Shown piece by piece: positions 22,440 through 31,915 of a stretch of 64,000 nt of DNA. The stretch spans positions 3,808,228 through 3,872,227 of the forward strand of contig NW_024468914.1 in assembly GCF_011745365.1 (NCBI RefSeq), read 5' to 3'. This DNA comes from Cryphonectria parasitica EP155. Taxonomy: Eukaryota; Ascomycota; Sordariomycetes; Diaporthales; Cryphonectriaceae. The position numbers and the translations under genes are program-made. A model generated the notes under the pieces. That model was not told the origin of the DNA. It saw nothing but the letters and a program-made list of their open reading frames with translations, and did no database searches. The number at the start of each line of letters is the position of its first letter. Position 1 is the stretch's first letter.

Positions 22440-22575
22440 TGATAAGTCTCTCTTATCTGGCTAGGATTGAATAATGTCGATTTAAGACACCTATCGGGCG
22501 TGCTCTGAGGGCTTGTCGGAATATCGGGTGCACGTACCCGAGCTTTTGCTCTCTGCGCGATGCTCATCCGATAAG
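22440..22575. promoter_or_regulatory. Group of three GATA-factor-type sites
   Basis: TGATAAG (22440-22446), its near-inverted partner CTTATCT (22452-22458) and CGATAAG (22569-22575) fit HGATAR, the site of AreA/Nit2-type nitrogen regulators. They lie between the transporter and amidohydrolase starts, beside the palindrome at 22524. This suggests nitrogen control; binding is not shown. Confidence 0.5.
22524..22541. promoter_or_regulatory. Palindromic operator, copy 2 (TCGGGT-N6-ACCCGA)
   Basis: TCGGGTGCACGTACCCGA, 162 bp before the amidohydrolase start and 275 bp before the transporter start. Compared with the reverse complement of copy 1 it matches at 17 of 18 bases, including the 6-bp spacer except one position. 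The same inverted repeat with the same spacing in both divergent promoters of the cluster is good evidence for one dimeric regulator. Confidence 0.75.
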
Positions 22576-22702
22576 GCTCCTAGCTATTTTTTTTCTTTCT
22601 TGTTCTTTCCATGGAGGTCGCAACTACCTTCATTATGGTGCTGCGAGTGCAAGGAGCAGAATTTCACTCACATACTGTTCACGTCACAACCAGTCTTTCA
22701 AG

Positions 22703-24136
22703 ATGAGAACTGCGAGAGCGCCAGAATCGTCTCCGGTAAACATCGACAAGCCCTGGCTTTTGCCCCAACAAACCAATTACAAGTTCATCAATGTCAATCT
22801 CGTCAACCCAGTGAAGGGAAACATCGTCGAGAATGCCACAGTCGTGCTCTCCAAGGGCCGTATTCGTTCAGTGAGCAACGTCACGACAGATGTCGACGAC
22901 GGGAATGATGTTGTGGTGGTGGACTTGCAAGGACTTTTCCTCTGTCCTGGACTGATCGATGCACATGTGCATGTTACAGCGACACCTGGTGAGCAAGGCC
23001 TTAAGAATACATACAAAAACATATCGCAGTCTATGAACAACTTCCGAACGACATACGTTGTGAAAGAGATGCTGGCTAGGGGTTTCACCACTGTCAGGGA
23101 CTGCGGAGGCGCGGATGGCGCACTGAAGGACGCTATTGCTGAGTGGCTCATCGTTGGTCCGCGTCTGGTCATCGCAGGTCACGCACTGTCGCAGACTGGG
23201 GGGCACGGAGATCAACGAGCCGCCCACGAGGATGACGACCCGACGACACGGTGCTGCGCCGGTCACAAGTCCGGAATCAGCAGGCTCTGCGACGGAACTG
23301 CCGAGTGTATGACTGCAGTCCGCGATGAACTCCGCAAGGGGGCAGATTTCGTCAAGATCATGGCTGGTGGCGGAGTCTCAAGCAGGCTGAACAACTTGGC
23401 GCATGCCCAATTCCTGCCCGAGGAACTTTCAGCCATAGTGCGAACTGCTGCATCCTTCGATACCTACGTAACAGCACACGCATATTCCAACCGCGCTATG
23501 CGGCACGCGGTGGAGCATGGTGTTCGTGGTATTGAACACGGCAACTTCCTCGACCAGGAGACGGCCGAGTACATGGCCAGCAAAGATGTGAGACTTTGCC
23601 TTGACTTGGGTATAGCAGCAGCTCATTTTCAAAAGCATCGAGTTACTAACCGAGGGACCACTTTGAAGGTATTCTTCACCCCCACTCTGGCGACCTACCA
23701 TACATTGATGAGATCGCCATACGACCAATGGATCACCAAAGATCTGATGGAGAAAAACATCCGGGTCATGCAATCCGGCCTTAACTCGCTTGAGGTGGCC
23801 GAAAAGGCGGGACTTACTATTTGCTTTGGCACCGATCTTATGGCTTCGATGCAGCCGTTTCAAAACAACGAATTCACGATCCGGTCGCAGGTTCAGTCAA
23901 ATCTAAGCATTCTTCGGAGCGCTACCATTAACCCGGCCCGGATGATGGGCTTGGAAGACCGAGTCGGGGAGATTTCAGCTGACTATTATGCGGATCTCAT
24001 TATATTGAAATCAAACCCTCTGGACAACATCGGCGTACTTGACAGCATAGGCTCCGGCGGCATACTAGCGGTGCTCAAGGAAGGACGCGTTACTTCGAGT
24101 AGACTCCCACAGCTTCCCATAGATATCGCAGTGTGA
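22703..24136 (+). CDS. Amidohydrolase-superfamily metal hydrolase, ochratoxinase-like
   Basis: Read without splicing the frame is 477 codons, but it hides an 81-nt intron (23588-23668) with no in-frame stop: donor gtgaga, branch tactaac, acceptor aag. Splicing joins EYMASKD to VFFTPTLATY, the normal sequence of the family, and gives 450 residues (exons 22703-23587 and 23669-24136). Two-metal ligands are visible: H88 and H90 (DAHVH), K218 as the bridging carboxylated lysine (FVKIMAGGG), H259 (TAHAYS), H279 (EHGN) and D351 (FGTDLM). Order and spacing match fungal ochratoxinase and related imidazolonepropionase-like amidases. These hydrolyse amide or cyclic amide bonds; the substrate here is unknown. 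No signal peptide is seen, so it is probably cytosolic. Divergent from a Dal5-like importer and probably co-regulated with it. Confidence 0.88.
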   Translation: MRTARAPESSPVNIDKPWLLPQQTNYKFINVNLVNPVKGNIVENATVVLSKGRIRSVSNVTTDVDDGNDVVVVDLQGLFLCPGLIDAHVHVTATPGEQGLKNTYKNISQSMNNFRTTYVVKEMLARGFTTVRDCGGADGALKDAIAEWLIVGPRLVIAGHALSQTGGHGDQRAAHEDDDPTTRCCAGHKSGISRLCDGTAECMTAVRDELRKGADFVKIMAGGGVSSRLNNLAHAQFLPEELSAIVRTAASFDTYVTAHAYSNRAMRHAVEHGVRGIEHGNFLDQETAEYMASKDVRLCLDLGIAAAHFQKHRVTNRGTTLKVFFTPTLATYHTLMRSPYDQWITKDLMEKNIRVMQSGLNSLEVAEKAGLTICFGTDLMASMQPFQNNEFTIRSQVQSNLSILRSATINPARMMGLEDRVGEISADYYADLIILKSNPLDNIGVLDSIGSGGILAVLKEGRVTSSRLPQLPIDIAV

Positions 24137-24565
24137 TTATAGAGTCTTCCGCAATTTTGAGCATTGTATAGGCAAAGCAAATGTGAGACAAGTCTATCTT
24201 GAACAACAAATACAGGAAGCGGGCTAGGAGGAGAAGTAGAAGTTCATGGACAAGGAACATTCACAATCGTATACATCACACATCGGATTCAGTTCGTTGC
24301 TGCTGGCACGTAATCGGAGCCGTTGCTCCAGTGCCCTTAATGTTGAGAGAGAAGTGAATGCAAGGCTAATAGAAGTATGTCGGCGAGCCAAAGGTTGTAT
24401 GCTACCCCGCAAAAGCATTGAAGACCTGGTACCTTTTGCCGTAGATTGACAGGCACGATTTGGACGTCTAGCGGATATCTTGACAAAATTATTATTGCTG
24501 ACTACTTGATTTGTGAAAAGGTAATTACGGAACGGCTAAATTGAATGAGAATGCAGTCTATCCTA
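24137..24565. other. Intergenic region between convergent genes
   Basis: About 430 bp between the amidohydrolase stop and the stop of the CFEM receptor. Only short frames; no gene seen. Confidence 0.5.
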
Positions 24566-26131
24566 TCAAGTCGATGCTTTGCTAACATTATCTGACGTTG
24601 TCTGAGGCCTGAAGCTAACATCTCTCAGTTCGACTTGGCTTGAATCGGCTTCGCGGAAGTGATCTGCGTGCTCATTTTTATACAGAGCTCCCCTACCGTC
24701 GGCTGTAACCACGCTGGAATCGCCGACCACCCGACTGGTACTGCGCATCTTGGATTTGGGGTTGCTTTTACTGCCGTTTCCACTATAGTTGTAGTATGCC
24801 CCTCCAGATCTTGTCGACCCGAAGACGGGGAAGACACGGACAAGGAGGAGACGTAGGGTCGGCATACAAGCACAGATGATGCCAACGTTAATTTCGACGC
24901 TCGACCAAATCGAGACATCGTAATTGTCCCAGGTCGGGTTGTCTGACTTGGCAAACGTGACCAGAGAGCTCAAACGGATAACGCTCACAACCGTAACGCT
25001 ATAATGGAGGTTGGTACCACGGAATGAGCACGTTGTATACCATCTGGGAGCGGGGTGGGGTAAATCATCTGAACTTACAAGGCTCCAGTTGCGAACATGA
25101 TGCCGACACCGATCTTCTTCTTCCAGTTCAAATGGAGGTTCTTGACTTGCCACATCGGGATCGCTAGCATACATAGATCCAAGGCAATGCTGATAATTGC
25201 ATTGGCCCAACCTATTGCATTGATGTCCATACAGGTACCAGTATGCTCGCCGTCCCATTTTGTCCAAAAGTAGCTGATCGGATGGCATTGGAAGATGGCG
25301 AGGAAGATGAACACGATTCCAACGAGGGTGTTGAAGGCGGCAGTGCCCAAAAGCAAGTGACGAACCTTCCTCTCAGGAAAGATGCGAAGATAGAAGAATA
25401 GCAGTGACAACTTGAGCAGCATGACCTGTGCGAAGTATAGAACGGCCATGGTATGGAAGAAAAGTCCAAAATTAGTAATCTTTGTCGGTGTTAGAGTCCA
25501 GACGTCCCGTCCCAGGCCATTTGGCACCGTGCCATAACTGACTATCACCGAGCTGGGCACCCCGCTGAGGATAGTAAGAAGGATGAACCAGTCATCCAGT
25601 GTCAGGCCAGTTGTTGTAACCAAAAGCTTGAAGCCCAGGCGCAGGAGGATGAGGAAGCCTGATATGACACCTAGTGTGATGGAGGTGATATTGTAGGTCT
25701 GGGACCTGTCTCGTATCGGCACACCGCATGCTGTATTCGTTGCGTTCTTGGTGACTAAATTCCGGCCTGCAATTAGCAAGAGGCCGTGACACAGCTGAGG
25801 GCGAGTCGGGGCACCATACCCAAGGATTCTTTGACCGTACAGTTCTGCGTAACGCACACTGTTACGTCCGCCTGCAGAGGCGCATTTGTGCAAACGCAAG
25901 TTTGGTTGGTAATAGAGCATGGTGACTGTTCTATTGCCGACACAAGACATGAGACCTAGTGGAACGCTGCTTTAGCCATGCTCTGGATATTGCGGAGTGT
26001 ACTTTCTGGACTGAACCTACTGCACAGGAGGGCAACAAAGCCAATGCAGATGATGCTGAGCTTTGAGCAATTGCTCTCGGAAGCAGCGCAGCTGCAACCG
26101 TTAATGTCGAAATCCATAATGAAGTCCTCAT
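24566..26131 (-). CDS. CFEM-domain Pth11-like seven-helix membrane protein
   Basis: Four exons on the minus strand (26131-26021, 25955-25820, 25754-25079, 24998-24566) encode 451 residues; introns are 65, 65 and 80 nt. A signal peptide (MRTSLWISTLTVAAALLPRAIAQ) is followed by a CFEM module with eight Cys (LPSCAVSCL...SPC...TCVC...VC...NC...AC). After it come the seven membrane segments of the fungal rhodopsin-like domain, including LTLDDWFILLTILSGVPSSV, the conserved FQCHPISYFWTKWDGEHTGTC and a YDVSIWSSVEINVGIICACM segment. The tail is polar, Ser-rich and cytoplasmic. Pth11-type proteins sense surface or chemical cues in plant- and insect-associated fungi. It sits next to the catabolic cluster but lacks the shared palindrome, so joint control is not supported. 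Confidence 0.88.
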
Positions 26132-27783
26132 GGTGAAGAGCGCCTGACGATCGCCAGCACTGCTTGCTCTGTTTGTCTTGCTAATAGACTCTGTGGACAG
26201 CAGTGCCTGGAATGTTGCCGTGTACGAGTGCCTGTGCGGCCTGGCGTCGCGGACCTGGCAAGGTGGTCGCTTGTCTTATTTGCCTGGATAGCCTCGCTTC
26301 TGCGGAGCTGTCAAGCGACCAAAAGAGTGGGCTAAGCGCCACTTTTTGTACCATTCAACCTGTGAGCGTTCACGAGAATCACAGTACGGTCCCGAACAGA
26401 CTTGCTCGTGATCTTTCCGCCAACCTCGTTTCATCTTTAGCAGAGTTGGGACCATGGCTCTGATGCAAGACGACATCCTGCAGCTGCCATAGTCTATGTA
26501 GCAAAACCCCTAGTCTCCACATCTGATATTACGTAGTGAGGAACTGCGAGCCCGTGCATTGTGGCACGAACACCCTAGTGAAGCAAGTCGGATGCGGATG
26601 CGGTATCAGCGATGCGGCCATGCTAGACGCCTAGGACTTGGCCTTTATCTCCAGAGCCAGCCACGTTTCTTCGGTCCGCTTCCCCCGTGACCTCCGGAGC
26701 CGAGGTGCCGACGAACTCCCCAAAGAAAATAAAGAGCGGGCCTAAATTCTGAAGTTATACTTGAGCCAAGATCTTTGTCTGGATCAACAAAGCGATAGAG
26801 TCGGCCATGTTGCCTTCCTCAGATAGTCGAGACAGCATTTCCACGGTAACTGTTTTCATTGGGTAGCAGTGGACTAAAACACCCAAGCCTTAAGTATGTA
26901 TATCATGGTCTGCTATTATCCGATGGTAACCAGTCGGGTTCTCTATTCTAGGGTTGTTCATAGTTCAAGATTTTAAACGAGCGTCGCAAGGCCCGGGTCT
27001 CCTCACAAACTAGTGTCATACTATACATAGTAGTCAATATTGGGTGGCCGTCTAGGCCGTGCAATTATGGGGGTTCGCATTTTTAATTTTGTTTTAAAAC
27101 CCATACCCCAGGTTCCTCCGCTCGGCTGTCCATCAGAGGTGGAGAGAACCATATTTCTGTCCCGTACTATCGCCGTTAGTAGAGGAGGGATATAGCCGTG
27201 CGCCAGAACTTTATCTTCAACTTTGTTGGCGACCTTCCGTATATGTACTCGCTGTGTACACTCGTTCTCTGGTACAGTAAGCCCAAAAGTGTATCAGATC
27301 CAATTCGATGCAACAATTGGCGTTTGTGCGTCGCGACGAACGGTGGACACTTTACCACCTTAGGCTTAAAGCCCAAGATAGACAGTGTGGCAAATTGCAC
27401 GTGCGAGTGCGGCACGTGAGGGCGCAGATTCCTTATACAGGCCGAGGATAGTGGATGACTACTGCTATCCCTGTGCAAGCATAAATCTTTGCCCTGAACG
27501 AGATTACTAACAAAATACCAAGGGCTAGAAAAGGCCGAGTACCATCATGCCGCGACGGACGACGAGCCGAGACGAGAAACCCATTTCCGGTAGTAATGGA
27601 CTATCTCCGTTCTGGTCCCCTTTCTCTCCCTATAGCTCGGCGTCTGCAGGGTGATATTGTGCTTGACCATAGCATCTAAAAAGAGAATATAATTCAAGTG
27701 ATGGCCGACAGATGGAAGTTTCCTTCAAGCTCAGTCTCATTGTGGCATCCAGACATACTCACCAGAACTTATCGGGAACAGTC
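26132..27783. other. Long intergenic region
   Basis: About 1.65 kb between divergent genes. No frame with domain character or convincing start. It serves as promoter space for the CFEM receptor and the FAD oxidase. Confidence 0.5.
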
Positions 27784-29614
27784 ATGAGGCTCCTATCGGT
27801 TGTCGCCATCTTGGCATTCGGGCTGCAATCCGTTGCGTCGGCGGCAGTATCCGCACAGTGCCGATGCTTGCCTGGTGATGCTTGTTGGCCGTCCGATTCT
27901 ACCTGGAGTGCTTTCAATGCGTCTCTGGGTGGAGCCCTTATTGCCACGGTTCCCATTGGCTCGCCTTGCCATGATCCCAACTATGATGCGGCCGCCTGTG
28001 AGGAACTGCAGAATGCTTGGACACTTCCAGAGACCCAGTAAGAAAGAAGGCCCATCTCTGCCTAACTGCAAGCCCGAGAGGAAGTTGCTGACAGTAATGA
28101 CAATGCAGTTTCCCGTCGACTTCGTCGGTCATGCAGGCATACTTTGCAAACCAGAGCTGCGATCCTTTCACTGCTCAATCCCGGCCCTGTGTCTTGGGCA
28201 ATTATGTTTCATATGCCGTCAACGTGTCCTCTGCAGCCCAAGTCGCCGAAGCCTTGACCTTTGCTCAGACCAACAACATCCGTGTCCTTGTCCGTAACAC
28301 CGGTCATGAGTAAGTGCAGAGACCTTTTTTCTTCTTCTTGGAAGTCAAAACTAACAAGACGTTCACAGCTTCCTTGGCCGGTCCACCGGTGCCGGTGCTC
28401 TAGCCATTTGGACTCACAATCTGAAAACCATCAGCTTTACGGACTGGACTGATGAGTACTACACCGGCCCTGCTGTCCAGGTGGGAGCTGGTGTGCTTGG
28501 CTACGAAATCCTAGAGGCCGCGGACGCCCAAGACAAAGTGGTCGTCACGGGCGAATGTCCTACCGTTGGAATAGCGGGAGGCTACACACAGGGCGGCGGG
28601 CATTCTGCTCTCAGCACCTCATTTGGACTTGGTGCCGACCAGACTCTTGAGTTCGAAGTGGTCACCGCTGCTGGCGAGCTTGTCACAGCCTCGCGCACCA
28701 ATAACAGTGACTTGTATTGGGCCCTGAGCGGTGGCGGCGGCGGCACTTACGGAGTTGTTCTGTCTATGACCGTTCGGACATACCCAGAAGCGACCGTTGG
28801 TGGCGCCAGCCTCGAGATGGCCGCCGCCTACACGACGCAGGACAACTTCAACGAAGCTGTGTCCGCCTTCCACGCCCTTCTACCGAACATGACAGACCAG
28901 GGTGCAATGGTTGTCTACTATGTCAGCGATGCCGTGTTCGCCATCAACCCAATTACAGTCTACAATTCTACTGCAGACTATGTCGAGAACACTGTCTTGG
29001 CACCATTTACTGCCAAGCTGGCTGAGCTAGGCATTCCAGCATCTGTCGCTTACACAGAACTGTCTTACCTCGACCATTACAATGCATACATGGGGCCACT
29101 GCCATATGGTAATGTGGCTGTTGAGGATTATCAGTTCGGCAGCCGCATGATACCCCGCAGTGTCATCGAGGACAACAACGACGGCCTCCAGACGGTTCTC
29201 CAGAATCTGACTGCGAACGGAGTGTTGGCTGTTGGTAGCTCGGCATCATACGTTGGTCCCGAGGGTGCCTACAACTCCGCAAACCCAGCTTGGCGCAACA
29301 CCACGGTTCATTTGCAGCTGACAACCCCGTGGAACTCATCGGCTGCCGCATGGCCAGCAATGCTGGCAGCACAGAAGCAGATGACGGATGAATTCGTACC
29401 ACAGCTGACAGCCGTGACTCCGGACAGTGGCGCTTATGTCAACGAAGCCGACTTCAATCAGCCAGATTGGCAGGAGACATTCTTCGGTAGCAACTACGAT
29501 GCGCTCTTGGCCATCAAGAACAAGTGGGATCCTGAATCTCTATTCTACATCCTCAAGGGCGTTGGAAGTGAGGCCTGGACTGTCAGCGAAGACGGAAGGA
29601 TGTGCCGTACATAA
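27784..29614 (+). CDS. Secreted FAD-linked oxidase (berberine-bridge type)
   Basis: Three exons (27784-28037, 28109-28309, 28369-29614) encode 566 residues; introns of 71 and 59 nt. The signal peptide is MRLLSVVAILAFGLQSVASA. The FAD-binding domain carries the two usual covalent flavin anchors: His151 in RNTGHDFLGRSTGAG and Cys215 in GECPTVGIAGGYTQGGGH. The glycine-rich GGGGGTYGVV loop follows. The C-terminal end KNKWDPESLFYILKGVGSEAW is the BBE motif. Several Asn-X-Thr/Ser sites fit a secreted glycoprotein. Such enzymes oxidise sugars, alcohols or secondary-metabolite intermediates with oxygen; the substrate cannot be told. An upstream Met at 27712 in the same frame is less likely because the signal peptide begins at 27784. 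Confidence 0.9.
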
Positions 29615-31915
29615 ATTGGCGAACACTCTGTAAATATTAAGATATTCGTTTAATATACCCACTACGAACCAAGTTTAATAAGTCGCCGTGAAGTCTTAAA
29701 ATGCCAATCGATTGTGTGCTAAGCTTTATCTTGAGGAGAATGACTATAAGTTTAGTAGATTTATTGATGTATTGTAAAGTCTTATAATAAGCACTATGGT
29801 AACTTGAAAAAAAAACAAAGTATGACTAACATATATATACTATTGCCAGTGGTAAGTACAGGCTTTGAATAATACACAATCTCTGAGTATAATAGAAGTA
29901 TTCACTACTCCTAAAGTAATCCAAGTATATATCAAATGAACACTTAGATGAGCGCTAGATTGTATTTCTCAGTAGCTAACTAAAGCAAGCCATCAAAGGT
30001 GGTTTTTTTTCCCTGTTTTTCTTTTTCAAAAGAGAGGGGGAGAAAAGGAAAAGAACAGAACTATCAAATGCAGAACTTCGGAATTGCTTAGCAAAGGAAT
30101 TCTAAGTATGTATAATCGTGTATACATGCGAGGGCAAAAGCCTCATATTGCTGTGCGCTGAGCATCAAAGAGAAAAGAAGAAAGGCCACGAGGCCGAGTT
30201 ATTCGAGGCTATGAACAGGCCTGGCTGTTGGCTGGCTGGCGGGGCCGTGCACGGCCCTCGCACATTATCTGCTCACGGAGCCGATATTGGATCATGGTGT
30301 TGCACTTGCAGATCAGCATTTTTGTGAAAGTGGATTAGCCGAACCGTAAAAAGCTCTCTGCACAATTTGACATTTGCTTTATAGACACTAATAAGAATCA
30401 TCTTCTTACCCATCTATAGTTACGGTGCTCGCTTCTATCCAAACAGCGACTTACGCGACACAATGCCATTGCTACTATATTACCTTCTTCGGCCACTTAT
30501 AACGATTCGGATTGCGTGTCTTTATCTCTTGAAAATATGCCAGGCGCAAATACTCAATAGTGATGTTGAATAATAGCCAAGCGATGTTCTGACGCTCACA
30601 GCTGCCAGTTGGCTATCATCCGGGAACAGCACGTCTACACTGTATGGCATGCTTCCTCAATACTAGCTGATACCAGGTCTCCAGACGGCGGAGGGAAAAC
30701 AGCAGCGGGATGACCTCAGACGTGTGCGAAATATTACGAAAAAGCCTGCTACAACGGAGTGTCCTCCAGTATAATTGACCAAGGTAGCAAGTTCCGAATG
30801 ATTTCGAGGACAGGGGTATTGACCTAGAGAAAGTAAGCAAGCAGATTGTGTCATCGGGGTCTTAGAGCTCTTCTATCTTGGCAGAAGGAAGTGACGAGGA
30901 GGTCAGATGAGGATGCGGGGTTTTTCTCCCAGGTCTCATTCAGAAGAGCAGGGAAGAGCAATGGCTTAAGAAATTGCAGTTATGGGTGGAAATGTGAATG
31001 CTGTGACGCAGAAATTCTGGCTTTACCGCAACATTTCAACTCCTGCGGAACCCTCGGTAAAAAGAGTAGTCATAAAAACAGTCGATGCAATCACCGTAAG
31101 AGTGGGAAGTCAACAAAAGACAATGGAGGTGACGATCAGTAGTGCGACAGCTTTTGGTTGCTCGGGCAACTCAAGATTTGCTAAATTTACTTGCCTGTAC
31201 CTAACTGATTCTTGTGCTGCTGGCTCTTTGGCAGAGTGAGAACTATGATGCTCTTGTGGACTGTGGACTAATGAGCAGAGAAGGCTTCTTCTGCATGAAC
31301 CTCAGTCGGGACATGATTTGTGTGAGTCCGACCGTTCTACGCAGCTATATAGGCCACAGCCATTTCCAGTCAGCTGGGAGTGGTCACTCCTTTTAGCTAT
31401 CGCATATGATTACTGCACATGTCAAGCTATATGGCAGGCTAGCCAGCGCCCGTCATAAATACATTCTAATCACGAAAATGTCGTATTCTAAGAGCAGGAT
31501 GAAACCCCTGTGATAGACTTGTTCAGAGGCCGCAAAGTCGGAAAGAGAAGAGAAGATGTCCATTGTTGCTACGTACCCCGAAAAGAAAAGTGAAGGGTGT
31601 TGTATCCTTATATTTTATTATGCAGACCACTGGACACACATGTAATGATTCCATGTCCCGAAGTTACGCACCCTTGCTATCACAACGTTAGCAGTAATTA
31701 TTATGCTGATTTTGGGGTTGCATTGCATGAGGTGGTTCTTGAGATATTTGGGATGAGAGAAGTGCAAACCAATTAATGCGACATCATTACAGAAAACTCG
31801 ACCAAAGAATTCAAAGTTTTGATAAGAAAAACTCCTCGATTTGGATACGTATCCAATACTTCACGGCGTTAACAGAACGCGTGGCTCAGCAATCTCACAA
31901 GCAGAGCTTGAGAAT
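29615..31915. other. Long AT-rich intergenic region
   Basis: About 2.3 kb, AT-rich, especially 29640-29990, with no supported gene on either strand. It separates the oxidase from the caspase/CHAT block. Confidence 0.5.

Noticed and set aside
22703..24136. Amidohydrolase as an intron-less 477-residue protein
   Set aside because: The 27 residues encoded by 23588-23668 do not fit the family, and the segment has donor, branch and acceptor of a normal intron.
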